Shown piece after piece: positions 53,419-63,756 of a stretch of DNA of 64,000 bases. The stretch is from contig OX336393.1 of NCBI GenBank assembly GCA_946902985.2, positions 363,054,779 to 363,118,778 of the forward strand. Direction: 5' to 3'. A model generated the notes under the pieces. The model had not been told where the DNA came from. It did no database searches and was given only the letters and a program-made list of their open reading frames with translations. The translations under genes and the position numbers were made by a program. The first letter of the stretch is position 1. Each line of letters opens with the position of its first letter. Source of the DNA: Meconema thalassinum. Lineage: Eukaryota; Arthropoda; Insecta; Orthoptera; Tettigoniidae.

Positions 53419-54477
53419 CAGGGGTTCTCAACCTGTGGTACGCGTACCCTTTAGGGGTACGCGAAACATTTCGGGGGGGGGGGGGTTACGCGGCAGGCCA
53501 TAATTCTACCCGATCCACCTACGCAGTGAAAATCTTTTCTTTACCGAGCACAAATCTAATTTATCATCAGTACTCAATGACTTTGGTTGGCTTTTAAAAT
53601 TGGCCTATTAAAGTGATATTTCTGAAAAACTGAACATTTGGAATAAGTGAATGCAAGGTAGTGTTTCTGATATGTTCTATGTTGAAATGAAAACTAACGC
53701 AATGCTTGCCAAAATCACCCTGTGGGAAAAGGAACTGAAAAACAACAACTGTGACACTTTTGAAATATTGAATTCATTTTTGAAAGAAAACGAAGAAAGG
53801 ATATGACTGGACTGACCTTACAACTCAAATGGGACATCACCTGAACTCATTGCAGACCCACATAAGGCAATACTTCCCACCTACAGACAAAAGATTGGAC
53901 TGGATACGTGACCCCTTTAGTTTTGATGCTACAGAAATTTCTAGCAATCTGATTACTTTCCAGAAGGAACAACTAATCGAACTGTCGTGTGATCCAACAT
54001 TAAAAAATACATATTTGAAAGTTGCATTGTTAAATTTTTGGATCAGTGTTGGAAAGGAATACAAAGAACTTTCAATTATTGCTGTAAAGGTTCTTATTGG
54101 ATTTTCTACTACATACGTATGTGAAAATGGGTTTTCGAGTATAACTTATCTAAAAAGTAAGTATAGAAACAAGCTTAATGTTGGGGACGATTTAAGGTTG
54201 TATTTAACAAAGCTAGAGCCGAACATTGATCAACTGTGTAAAAGGAAGCAAGCTCAACTTTATCAGTAACTTTTTGTAAAGTTATCCTACTTTCCTTATA
54301 TTTTGTTTTTATTAAATATATTTCCTTATAAAATTACAAAGGTTAAACCATACTAACTAAAAACCTTTTACATTTTTAACAACCATTATTTCTACCTAAG
54401 AAAGGTTAGTAGGGGGTACGCAGGATGTTTAATTTTTTTAAAGGGGTACGACGGTTGAAAAAGGTCGAGAATCCCTG
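53419..54477 (+). mobile_element. hAT transposon relic, 1059 bp
   Basis: Terminal inverted repeats CAGGGGTTCTCAACCTGTGG (53419) and, reversed, CAGGGATTCTCGACCTTTTT (54477). Flanked by gcttggat (53411-53418) and gcttagat (54478-54485), an 8-base duplication with one difference, the length expected of hAT. Inner ends repeat ggggtacg motifs. It retains only the last part of a transposase gene, so it is an internal-deletion derivative. Confidence 0.95.
53650..54269 (+). pseudogene. hAT transposase C-terminal relic
   Basis: After a degraded lead with stops (KITLWEKELKNNN; FEILNSFLKENEE), a clean frame runs from 53829 to 54269. It contains FSTTYVCENGFSSITYLKSK and YRNKLNVGDDLRLYLTKLEP, the conserved hAT C-terminal dimerisation segment (C-E-x-x-F-S; K-x-R-x-x-L). 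It resembles the transposases behind ZBED5/SCAND3-type host proteins. The BED zinc finger and catalytic residues D-D-E upstream are missing. The methionine at 53829 is internal, not a true start. Confidence 0.88.
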
Positions 54478-54544
54478 GCTTAGATGAGCAAACAACACGT
54501 AACTACGAGCATGCGCTCTTACATCTACGTATAGTAGGAAGAAA

Positions 54545-54722
54545 GTTTTTACTTTTACGTGACCGTTAATCTCTCGAGCCACGGGACCTCCTTTTTACGT
54601 GGAATGCGAATCACAGGACATACCATTTCACTTCAAAAATATCTCAAGCATTGACTGGGAATCGAACCCGGTCTTCCGTGGTGAGAGGCCAACAGCTTGA
54701 CCGCTAAGCCACCACGCGACTT
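54545..54722 (-). mobile_element. SINE family I
   Basis: Minus strand from 54722: gtcgcgtggtggcttagcgg (A box), gaccgggttcgattcccagt (B box), gaagtgaaatggtatgtcct, gattcgcattccacgtaaaa. Best head in family I. Followed downstream by ggaggtcccgtggctcgaga, as at 60810-60950. Confidence 0.85.
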
Positions 54723-55014
54723 CTTACGTAGAGAACATTACGCTAATGACCTAGCATGCATAGATTATAACAAATAACACGTAACTACGAGCTTGCGGTC
54801 TTACAGCTACGCATAGATGACGCTAGCGACCTAGTATGCATAGATAAACAAACAACACGTAACTATCAGCTTGCATTCATACAGCTACGTATTGTAGATG
54901 ACGCTACTGACCTAGTATGTATAGCAGGCGAACACTGATCCCCAACATGAACCACACCCCTGTTAAATTTCCATTCCTGCTCCCTCGCTGTCAAATGTTC
55001 GGGTTTCGCCTTAA

Positions 55015-55978
55015 CCCGAGAACGGTCGCTGTGGGTCATCATGATCCGCACGCTAACATTTCGGTTCATCCCCCCCTCCACCAACGGTGGCACAGCAACC
55101 CCCTTCCCAGTACCTTCTTAAGTCTATCCCCTCTACACAGTACAGCAGGCAGCATTTGGTTCGAGCATAGCAGTTCTCGAGGAAAGTAGTGTGCGGGTCA
55201 CCACGACCCACCGCGACCTTTTGTGTTCACATAAAAATTATTAGTAAAATTTTACATTTGAGTAAGTTCTCCTTGTTTCGGTGAAATAGTTGAGAGAGAA
55301 GCAGACCGTATTCGTTCTATGCTGAATGAATCATTGTCGGCAGAAACAGACATGAACTGGGTGGTAATGAAAGTGATGTAGGGACTGATGTCGATCCACA
55401 AGAAGAGATACGAGACAAGTCCGGAACACAGATACGGAACAATGTGATGGCAGTAATGACGAAGTAGCTACTGAGGGTGAACATTCGGAAGAAAACTCCA
55501 CTTCAGATGATGATATCCCACTGCTGTATCACTTGGTTTTGACAGGTTTTAGTTTCTGTTAATTATTTCTATATTTACTCGTACCAAAAGTATATGTGTG
55601 AAAATATTTGTAAATTTCAATATGGTGCCTGTTCAAAAATGAACTTTTAGACTTTCTTCACGTTCTTAGAAGCCATTAGTGTAAAATCATTTCTGACTTT
55701 AACCATTATTCCAGAAAAGAATAACAACTTTGTATCGCATGCAATTAAGTGGAAGTTTTGTATTAACTATTTAAAAACAAATCTGTAGTTGTATATTAAG
55801 AACATAAATAAAGGTACGGTTGTTGTTATGTCTAAGATAATAGTAGGCTACTAACTGATGTACAAACAGACTTTAAAAAAGTGCAAGTCCTGAAGAACAT
55901 AATTAAATAATAATATGTGGGTCATGGTGACCCACCGCGACCTCTCTAAGATGCACTCTGTGTGCGACCACTGCCGGG
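55015..55978 (+). mobile_element. piggyBac-like transposon relic, 964 bp
   Basis: Flanked on both sides by TTAA (55011-55014 and 55979-55982), the strict piggyBac target. Ends are cccgagaacggtcgc and, reversed, cccggcagtggtcgc. Subterminal copies of a palindromic motif (gtgggtcatcatgatccgca at 55033; gcgggtcaccacgacccacc at 55193; gtgggtcatggtgacccacc at 55918) look like transposase binding sites. The inside holds only a degraded acidic N-terminal coding segment. Confidence 0.88.
55282..55560 (+). pseudogene. piggyBac-like transposase N-terminal relic
   Basis: Frames shift, but the reading EREADRIRSMLNESLSAETD, then DVDPQEEIRDKS, then EGEHSEENSTSDDDIPLLYH gives the acidic low-complexity N-terminus usual in this family. 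The catalytic DDD domain and cysteine-rich C-terminus are absent, deleted between here and 55978. Confidence 0.6.
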
Positions 55979-55982
55979 TTAA

Positions 55983-57145
55983 TACCTTAACTGACTTAAT
56001 TAATTAATTCATTCATTCATTCATTCATTCATTCATTCATTCAAACAATAATTCTGTTTAATCTCCCTATACCTAAGTAACTGATTTTCTCATATAGCAG
56101 TTTGCCTCACCATCCGCATTGCCAGTTTGGCCACAACTCCCTTAAAGCATTAGTGTTTGGAACAATATTGACCAGCTCGCCAAAATAAGTTTTATTGTGA
56201 AATCTGTTGAATGAAAGTTGTTTCCGAATTAATTGAATTCATCTTTTTGCTTACCATTTTGATTGTATCTGGTGGAGGCAATAATTCTTTCATAGAATTA
56301 TATTTAGTAGAAAGGGTACTGCTATTACCATCATCGCCATGTAGTGTGTGTCCTATTGAAGACCAAACACTACAATATTTAAAGCGATCCACTTGGCAAT
56401 TTATCTCATTCGCCTGGCTGCCAACGGAGTTAGAATTGATACATATATTTGTTTGGACGTGGATAAATTGCATATTGTGAAAACGCTTTCAATTTTACTT
56501 CATCGGGACGCTGCTTTTAGGTTGATTGAATTGAAACGAATACATTTAATTTTTACCGCGTACTCTGCCGTGAATTATATGAACGAGGACACTCATTCAG
56601 CCTTGCGTCTTGCCATAAATGTAAGCCTCATTCGAAGTAGTCGATCAATTTTTCGCAGATGACCAAGCAATCACCGTAGGGAGCCCAAACACCCTTCCAA
56701 GATTGCGCAATTCTACCAAAAACCGCGATATGCTCAACATCTATGTTACTAGTAAAATATATATTATCTATAATGCTCCTTCTTAACTGTTCTTATTCCA
56801 TTAGAAGAATGCTAATGCTGAATATTCCTCTCTTTCTCCTCCTCTTCGATAATCTAGACAGCTTCCAATGTTTACCTTAAGGAAACTGTGCACTCTTGAG
56901 TGTTTGAATTGTGTACATTATCAGGCTCCATTATACTGAACATTTTCTCATTTAGTTGGGCACAGTAGTAAGGCAACGTTCCAAACGTAACTTATTCTGA
57001 ACTGCATGATAACCATAATACGGAACTTTGAGGTTAGACAATGTTGAATATTATATAAACATTGTAGCAAAATAAATTCAGATAAAATAGCATTGGTTTA
57101 TTCTGGTACACTTTTCTCAGTTTTCGTTTCAACCAGATGCTCTCC
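55983..57145. other. No recognised gene; (ATTC)n and opposed frames
   Basis: (AATT)n/(ATTC)n microsatellite at 55996-56043. Overlapping frames at 56192-56480 (both strands) and 56393-56662 have no recognisable domain; the plus-strand one has a hydrophobic start. Nothing supports a gene. Confidence 0.45.
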
Positions 57146-57149
57146 ACGT

Positions 57150-58590
57150 ATTTTTAGCCTACTTTTCACATTTTGCAAAAATGAGGAAAAAGTAGACTTA
57201 TGAGATCGGGCAAATGTGTGTGTGTCTGTCTGTCTGTCTGTCCTTCTGTCTGTCTGTCTGTCTGCTGTGTGTGTGTCCCCCCCCTATCAACTCCTAAACG
57301 GCTGCAGCAATCGAAACAAAATTTGGTAGGAGTAAAGATCTATACCTGAATATCTCACGGCCATATTTGAAAATGGTGTCAGTGCTACCAACTGCTGGAA
57401 AATCGCAATTGAAATTTGAGCTCTATGTTGGATATCTCGGAAGGTATGAATGGTAGCTATTTGAAAATTGGCACACGTATAGATAATAATATTGCACTTT
57501 AATTTCCAGGAGGCCATACATGGCAGTGTTGCCAAAATGATTATAAGCCTGCTGATAGGTCCAATATTTAAATGCATATAACTTCTACACTATCAATTGG
57601 AATTCAATCAAATTTCGTATGTGCTATGTGTTCATAAACAGATATAGCTGAGCGTATTCCTAAGATCCACCAGGGCTGCCAACTGTTAATAAATGCTCTC
57701 AATTTATTTTTTCCAAATACCAATATATCAGAAAGTATGCAAGCCGACAACTTTAAACTATGCACACGTATAGTACCTGACATTCTGTATTAATTTGGAG
57801 TAACGTATATACGTCAGTGCTACCAACATGATTCTAAGCCTGCTGAGAGGTCCAACTTTAAATACATGTAGCTTCTATACTATCATTTGGATTTCAACCA
57901 AAATTTGTATGTGCTATGTGCACCATAACAGATACGACTATGCGTATTCTTAAGAGCAACCAGTGTTGCCAACTGTTAAGAAATGGTGTATCTATTTCTG
58001 TTTCCCTAATATCGATATATCATAAAATATGCAAGCCAATAGCTCTAAAATTTGCACACGTATAGTACCCGACATTCTAGATTAATTTGGAGTAATTAAC
58101 ATACGTCAGTGCTGCCAACATGATTCTAAGCCTGCTGATAGGTCCAATTTTAAAATGCCTGTAACTTCTATACTAACAAATGGATTTCATTCAAAATTAA
58201 CACAATAAGAGATCATATTATTGCAGATTATTTCTGACCAATACATGTATGTCATTGTTGCCAACATGATTTTAAGCGCGCTGTTAGATCCAATGTTTAA
58301 CTGCATGTAACGTCCATGCTATCCATTCGACTTCAACCAAATTTTATATTCTGTACCTTAAGAGATGGAAACAAGAATATATTCAGTCACCAGGGCTGCC
58401 AACTGTAGTTCTCTATTAGGCTACATTATGCCAGGTATACAGTATTTCGAACTAATTAGAAATTTCTATATTACCAATTTAATTTTGTCATTATTCTAGA
58501 TAGATCCATATAGATTAATCAATGGCATGAATTTTAAATTTTAAGAAAAGTAGGCTCTTTAGTTCGTCACGGAACTTCTTGTTTTTTACG
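57150..58590 (+). mobile_element. Helentron-like element with ~291-bp units
   Basis: Start agcctacttttcacattttg, then aaaagtagacttatgagatc, then (GTCT)n at 57223-57262 and a C-run. Repeat units each contain gctgccaactgttaa and ttctaagcctgctgatagg. Marker spacing: gtgctaccaactg 57387, gccaactgt 57678, 57968, then 58398. The 3' end is aaaagtaggctctttagttc. Layout as at 42640. Confidence 0.55.
57223..57262. repeat. (GTCT)n microsatellite
   Basis: Tandem gtct tetramers with one ccttct interruption, between the start of the element and its minisatellite-like units. Confidence 0.95.
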
Positions 58591-59305
58591 TACTGAGAAT
58601 AGCTAACTTCAGAATTGTAACCTATTTAGTTCATCAATAGGCTATAAGCCAAGAATAAATATCCCAACCAACTTATTTATTTTTAAATTATTTTAATGGA
58701 TTATATATTTGTTTGGTTGGTTGGTTCCTTAGGCTGCGACAACGCGGTCATGTAGCCCCGTGTACTTTGTGTGTGTGTGTGTGTGTGTAGAATCTGTCTG
58801 ATAACCGGTGTTAACCGTGATGTCTGTATTAGTGTGTGTTATCTGTTTTTAATTCAAGTAAGGACTGCAGACATTGAATTTCAAGTAGTTCCTACTTTTG
58901 CCGCCAAACGCCACCGTCAACGACTAACTAGTTCAGAACTTGGCTATTAGACGCCACCGCAGTCGGCTCCTGGCGACGAACGTCGGAACCTAAGAGCGTT
59001 TGTCAAATGTTTAACCTAACCTAATTTAGCTTCACACAGGTATAATTAGTGGAAGGTTCTTTAACATGCCGCTGGCTTTACTTCCCCTCCGAATGAACGC
59101 ATACTGAGGGATTTTTAACGCTCTTAAAAAAAATCCGACGACTTTGGCTGGGTTTGAACCCGCGATCTTGGGCATAGAGGCTCAGCATGCTACCAACTAC
59201 GCCACAGAAACCACTTATATTTGTTTTCTCGGCTTACTAACATGTGATGAAAACTACTATAGGTAAACATTCTGAAGTTAGCTATTTTCAGTATGTGAAA
59301 AACTA
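58578..59305. mobile_element. Foldback element interrupted by SINE A
   Basis: Left arm 58578-58655 (acgtactgagaatagctaac; ttcagaattgtaacctattt) pairs with right arm 59226-59305 (aggtaaacattctgaagtta; gctattttcagtatgtgaaa). The SINE at 58715-59215 sits in the loop with its own duplication. Without it the element is about 215 bases, the size of a small MITE. Confidence 0.75.
58715..59215 (-). mobile_element. SINE family A, full length (A1)
   Basis: Minus strand from 59215: gtttctgtggcgtagttggt, B box gcgggttcaaacccagcc, core and tail, ending in (CCAA)n at 58715. Perfect 11-base duplication tatatttgttt at 58704-58714 and 59216-59226. It carries a (GT)n expansion in the tail module (58770-58789). 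Young copy. Confidence 0.96.
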
Positions 59306-59622
59306 GAGAGCATTTTGTAAAACAACTGAGATTAGAGTTTCTGAATAAACCAATGTTACTTTTTTCTGATTTTTTTATATATATAATTTATATCAGTTTT
59401 CCCTCAAAACATCTTCATTATATGATTATCATCCAGTTCAAAATAAGTTACTGTTTGCACGCTACAAGAATTATAGCCATGGTCTTACTAAGAAACGAGA
59501 AAAAGCTTACTACAATGATCCCTGATAATGTATACAATTCACTTGCTCGAGAGTTGACAGTATCCTTAATATTCATAGTTATTGTATAGGCTATGTCTTT
59601 TGCTTGTCAAGGGGCAGATGAC
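59306..59622. other. No recognisable feature except K-type motif
   Basis: 59607-59640 has ggggcagatgacctagatgt and tacgcccattgaaaca, a diverged family K 3' end (plus strand). The 78-codon frame 59353-59589 is not recognisable. Confidence 0.45.
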
Positions 59623-60300
59623 CTAGATGTTACGCCCATTGAAACAATCATTGCTTGCCACTCTCTTTGTATTTTTTCGTAGCAGATGATTAATCCAATT
59701 TAATTCGGAACACGTGCTAGTTTCCTTCGCAAGAATTATAGTTATTGACAAGGTGGAGTAGAAACACGACAATTTTTTCACATTGGTGACCGGATGATTG
59801 AGCTCGTCACATACCCTGTGGACCGGACATTTTTCTACTGAGCTTACTAGAGTGCACTTGATTATACAAATGTACATAAATATTAAACTAGACAAGATTT
59901 TATCTTCAAATTTGGTATGAGTTCTCACCAATGCTCCTAGTAGCACTTGAGTGTGTGGTGACTGTTTATACTTGTGAATGTTTTGATCATGGTAGAGGTC
60001 AAATTGGTCTACAAGCAAGGTCACTTGAATAAATAGGCACATTAGGTAAATTACGGCATGTAGGGGCTTGAATATCACGTCCACTATCTCACATTCACTT
60101 TCCACTAATTCAATATCACTATTTCCATTTGAACGATCGTCGGCATACAATTCTTCTAAAATATCGTCGTCAGCTAGCACTGAATTACGCGAGCGCTCCA
60201 TCTTACCATTGACTGAACCGGCAGAAAGAAAGCCGACGTTCGAAACTAAATCAAAGAATAAAAGAAGGCCGTGAATAAAATAAAAGTGGCAGATATACAT
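59623..60300 (-). CDS. Hypothetical 225-codon frame with acidic segment
   Basis: The longest frame not explained by simple repeats. It has three visible parts: a hydrophobic start (FIHGLLLFFDLVSNVGFL), an acidic stretch (ADDDILEELYADDRSNGNSD, ending SECEIVDVIF) beginning at a second methionine near 60201, and a long region with hydrophobic patches and scattered cysteines. The acidic stretch resembles the N-terminus of piggyBac-type transposases, but no TTAA-flanked inverted ends were found around it. Its 3' end overlaps a K-type motif. Either a chance frame fused to a transposon exon, or an unknown gene; I do not assign a function. Confidence 0.25.
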   Translation of the reverse strand: MYICHFYFIHGLLLFFDLVSNVGFLSAGSVNGKMERSRNSVLADDDILEELYADDRSNGNSDIELVESECEIVDVIFKPLHAVIYLMCLFIQVTLLVDQFDLYHDQNIHKYKQSPHTQVLLGALVRTHTKFEDKILSSLIFMYICIIKCTLVSSVEKCPVHRVCDELNHPVTNVKKLSCFYSTLSITIILAKETSTCSELNWINHLLRKNTKRVASNDCFNGRNI

Positions 60301-60805
60301 CTACGATTTATTCTAATCAATGTGCAGTCCGAAATAGTTCAATACATGGTCAAGAGATTTCGCAGGAAGACCGAAAACAATGACGTGTATAAAACCGAGA
60401 TTTCTCGGGACCCGTCTTCCATTTGTATTGAAATTCAGTACGAATCTTTTTTCACAATTGTTGGAATTTCACCATTGTAAATAATATTAATAATAAATAA
60501 CGCAACATTTATGAATGTGCTATGAAACAACTGAGTAATAATCTCTCGTAAAATAAACACAAAGATCAACACGATACAAAAGTTCATAAAATAAATTGTG
60601 TCATTTAATAATTGTAAATATTGTTCTTCATAAGAGTTACACCCACATCCGTCATACTTAATCTGAGTTTAAGTGAACAGAATCTGATGATCTTGATGGT
60701 CAATACATGTCTCCAATTTTTATTTAAAAAAATACCTTTTTCTTTCTCAAAAAGTGTGTTAATTAGGGGTATAAATAGTTCATGTAGGCTAATATTTATT
60801 TCAGG
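60301..60805. other. No recognisable feature
   Basis: AT-rich sequence, no family match. Confidence 0.5.
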
Positions 60806-60809
60806 TTAG

Positions 60810-60950
60810 GGTGAAGGAAGCTTTTAGTTTTACGTCAACGTTAATCATGCGACCATGAGCCACGGGACCTCCTCTTACGTGGAATCCGAACCACAGGACA
60901 TGGCATTTCACTTCGAAAATCCCACATGCAATGATCTGGAATCGAAATAT
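60810..60950 (-). mobile_element. SINE family I fragment
   Basis: Contains cacgggacctcctcttacgt, ggaatccgaaccacaggaca and tggcatttcacttcgaaaat, parallel to 54560-54660. The tRNA-like head is lost at 60940. Confidence 0.65.
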
Positions 60951-60954
60951 TTAT

Positions 60955-61855
60955 AACTCCCCTCCCAATCGTATTGCCCGACCAAAAATGCTCTGTTAAA
61001 TATTTCATCGAGGTTGCGAAATGTATTGCGTTGATAAATTTAATAATTTGGTGTACGCCTTTCGAAGTAGGTAATGGCTTCTACCTACACAAGGAATATC
61101 CCTTTGAAGCTAATATACTGATGCGCCTTCCACTCGATATTGATTTGCGTTTAATGCAACTCGAATGTCTGAGCGGATACGATAGCTTTTCAGAATGCCA
61201 CATTGTGTATTGGGTGATCTCCATAGCAAAGAGAACTGAAGACGATGGGCGGGGGATTCAATGCGATGACGAGGTGGGGTCTCCTGCCTTCTACCAGGAA
61301 GAATCCGTTGCGCCAGAGAGAAAAGAAAGGCACACACACACTTATTTGTTCAGTTTCCTTGGCAAAGTTTCATATTGGCTCTATTATGCAAGGGTACTTG
61401 GCTCAAGCAAGTAGGAACCGCGCCATGCTGAATAATATGCCATTGTGTGTACTCTCGACTACAACTGCCCTCGATAAGTGGCTTTTGAGGCTGGACTAAT
61501 AGCCTCAATATGGAAGCTTTCTGTATGAATGAGACTATTAGGCAATTGTTACAGACCCCTTCGAGAAAGAGAGAATGGCAATTAATCCTTTACAGATTAT
61601 TTTACATTAAAAAATCCGTTCAGATAAGGGCCAAAAAATGAGTGAATCGACATTATTAAGAGTTATATATCGTAGCCAGCTTCATCTTGGTCACACAGAC
61701 GTATCTACTGACGGGGGTGGGCCGGGTGGAGTGCTGAAGGGGCTCTGTAGCTTCTCCAAAATGCTCCTGAATTTCCCAGACAAGTGAGACCTCATAGATA
61801 GCGGTAATATTTGGCGATATTTAAGCATGACTTTGTTTCAACCTTTCATTTTATC
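60955..61855. other. No recognised element; 146-codon frame
   Basis: A plus frame at 60974-61414 has no recognisable domain, and a conflicting minus frame covers its middle. It includes an odd CAC run (61332-61343) and no splice signals that I can support, so I do not call a gene. Confidence 0.4.
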
Positions 61856-61856
61856 A

Positions 61857-61866
61857 CTGTTGTTGC

Positions 61867-61919
<53 letters not shown>

Positions 61920-62072
61920 GAGTCTTCAGTCTTTTTACTGGTTTGATGCAGGTTTCCATGCCTTCCTGTCCTGAGCGAATCGTTTCATCTCTACATAGCT
62001 ACCACACATAACATTCGAGACAATCTGTTTAACACATTCTAATCTTGGTCTACCCCTGCAGTTCTCGTCCAC
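61857..62072 (-). pseudogene. LINE 3' terminus with (CAA)n tail
   Basis: Minus strand from 62072: CRGRPRLECVKQIVSNVMC, then SYVEMKRFAQDRKAWKPASN and stop codons, followed by 61 bases of (CAA)n (61857-61918, seen as GTT on the plus strand). The R-P-R-L-E-x-V-K-Q-I and M-K-R-x-A-x-D-R-x-x-W boxes are the very end of an insect LINE. Only 50 codons are present, so the copy is extremely 5'-truncated. The adjoining family B SINE begins at 62075. Confidence 0.78.
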
Positions 62073-62074
62073 TA

Positions 62075-62290
62075 TGGCCGGCTGCGTGGCTCAGCGGTAA
62101 CGTTCTCGCTTGCTGTTCCCAAATTGCAGGATCGAATCTTGGCGCATCCAGTTGGCATTTGACGATGTACAAATGTGTGGGAGCTATATCAGTAGATTTA
62201 CTGGCAATTTAAAGAACCCCTGTGGAGCAAAATTCCGGCACACGGGCGTCTCAAAAGCCATCGTTGTTAAAAGGAACGATGAACCAATAC

Positions 62291-62336
<46 letters not shown>
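62075..62336 (+). mobile_element. SINE family B
   Basis: Head ggccggctgcgtggctcagc, B box caggatcgaatcttggcgca, body gcatttgacgatgtacaaat, 3' end gaacgatgaaccaataccat and (ATT)n at 62291-62336. Confidence 0.92.
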
Positions 62337-62339
62337 TCT

Positions 62340-62838
62340 CTATGGCCTTTCTTTCCATAACTAAGTTTGCTATTCCTGCGTGACTATCTTGTTATGGATT
62401 TTCACCTGTCCCCGCAACTCCAAGGCAAAAATGAACCAACTTTGTTTGTCAACAACGTTATAAAGAAATTGGTTTACAGATCTATTCTCATGCAAATTTG
62501 CGAGAATTGTATGCACGTGTTCTTGTTAGAAAGGTTAACACCAAGTTTTCCATTACTTGAGTTTTTTTTATATTACTCCAATAAGTTCTTCCCCATGCAA
62601 TTATTCCCTACAATTACCGGCAGCTAGCTCTGCACTTGTCCAACCCATTCCTCCTGCATGCTGCTGCAGCGTAAAACTATTGCCACGCTAAGCGGCACTG
62701 GATTAGACTAGTAATGCTACTGTCGCGCGTCACTGTTCTCAGCCAGGGAAGTATTCGGCACGACCTATGCACTGTTCCACACCCCTCTCGTATAGCTGAG
62801 CTCTCAAGGTCAAGTGCAGAGCTAACCGCCGGGAATTG
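62340..62838. other. No recognisable feature
   Basis: Unique-looking; opposed frames at 62677-63018 and 62853-63155 overlap SINE F remnants and do not look like genes. Confidence 0.5.
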
Positions 62839-62839
62839 T

Positions 62840-62965
62840 ACGTCAGAATAGAGTGATAACCTGTATTTATGTGTTGACTGTGGTAGTGTGTGTAGCTGTA
62901 TTAGGAACAGGTATGGGGGGTGTGGAAAAACTCCGGGAAAATCTACCTGCGTCATTTCATTACAC
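62840..62965 (-). mobile_element. SINE family F fragment
   Basis: cagaatagagtgataacctg, ttatgtgttgactgtggtag and ggtgtggaaaaactccggga match the reverse complement of the F tail and body (compare 2940-3090). Confidence 0.6.
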
Positions 62966-63520
62966 CAGGGGTAGCCTATCCAAACTATTTTGCCTACAGG
63001 CCACACCGACTCCTCCACTAAGTCGCAAGGTCCAAGACCTAGCTAGGTCATCATACCAACGTACTGTAGTTTTCAATTACGCGCAATGTTTTGTTTCGGG
63101 ACGAGTGATGCACCAGGGGAGCGATATTTTAAAAGAAAAGATAGCCTATTTATAGTCACCATTGCTGGAATTTTATATAAGTCTTCCATTTTAATAGTTG
63201 CTCTTCTGCTCTCGACACTACTTAGTCTTTCCATGGGCAAATTATCCCACAAATACATACAAAATAAATCTATGCAGGTCCAAATCAACTGATGAGCGTT
63301 TGAACTTGATCCACAAATCCCAACAAATGTCAGTGGAAAGTTACAACTGCATGAATCTCATTGATCATAATGAATACTTTAATTGTGTGAATTACCTATT
63401 ACACTTATATGAAGTTTTTAGGATATATCCCTTATTTAAGTACAGTTAAAATGTTCAATTTCATTATGAATGTAAGTTATTGTGATTCTTAATTGGTCGT
63501 TGAATAAAAACTTTAAAACT
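62966..63520. other. No recognised element; isolated hAT-like end
   Basis: caggggtagcctatccaaac at 62968 resembles one hAT terminal repeat, but no partner end was found downstream. Otherwise unclassified. Confidence 0.35.
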
Positions 63521-63524
63521 CAGG

Positions 63525-63674
63525 AATTGTTCTAGGTTTATGCCGCGTCTTGTGTGGGGTTTCGCCTAGGAACATCAAGCTGGCTCATCGGCGGGCTCTT
63601 GGTGTCCATGCATATATATTTTGTTGTATATTTTATATTGAATAATTTTTCCACGGCATAAACCTAGAAAAATT
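63525..63674. mobile_element. 150-bp MITE-like element
   Basis: Ends aattgttctaggtttatgcc (63525) and ggcataaacctagaaaaatt (to 63674) are inverted repeats of about 22 bases with two differences. The interior is AT-rich with no coding. Target duplication uncertain because aatt belongs to both ends. Confidence 0.65.
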
Positions 63675-63756
63675 GCTGAGCTTTAATTCATTGGCCGTGA
63701 AGGCCAATATACAAAAAATATTATAATGTGTATGATTCCCTTACGTTGTGAGAAAT

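Larger units (their letters stand above)
53389..54920 (+). repeat. 80-bp minisatellite, about 4 units, interrupted twice
   Basis: Units contain gacctagtatgcatagataa, aacaacacgtaactac and cttacagctacgta. Later units start at 54748, 54828 and 54908 (80-base steps). The first unit (53400-53418 plus 54478-54535) is split by the hAT element, and a family I SINE lies between units one and two. Confidence 0.85.

Noticed and set aside
62968..62990. hAT-like terminal repeat
   Set aside because: No matching inverted end or 8-base duplication found within the window.
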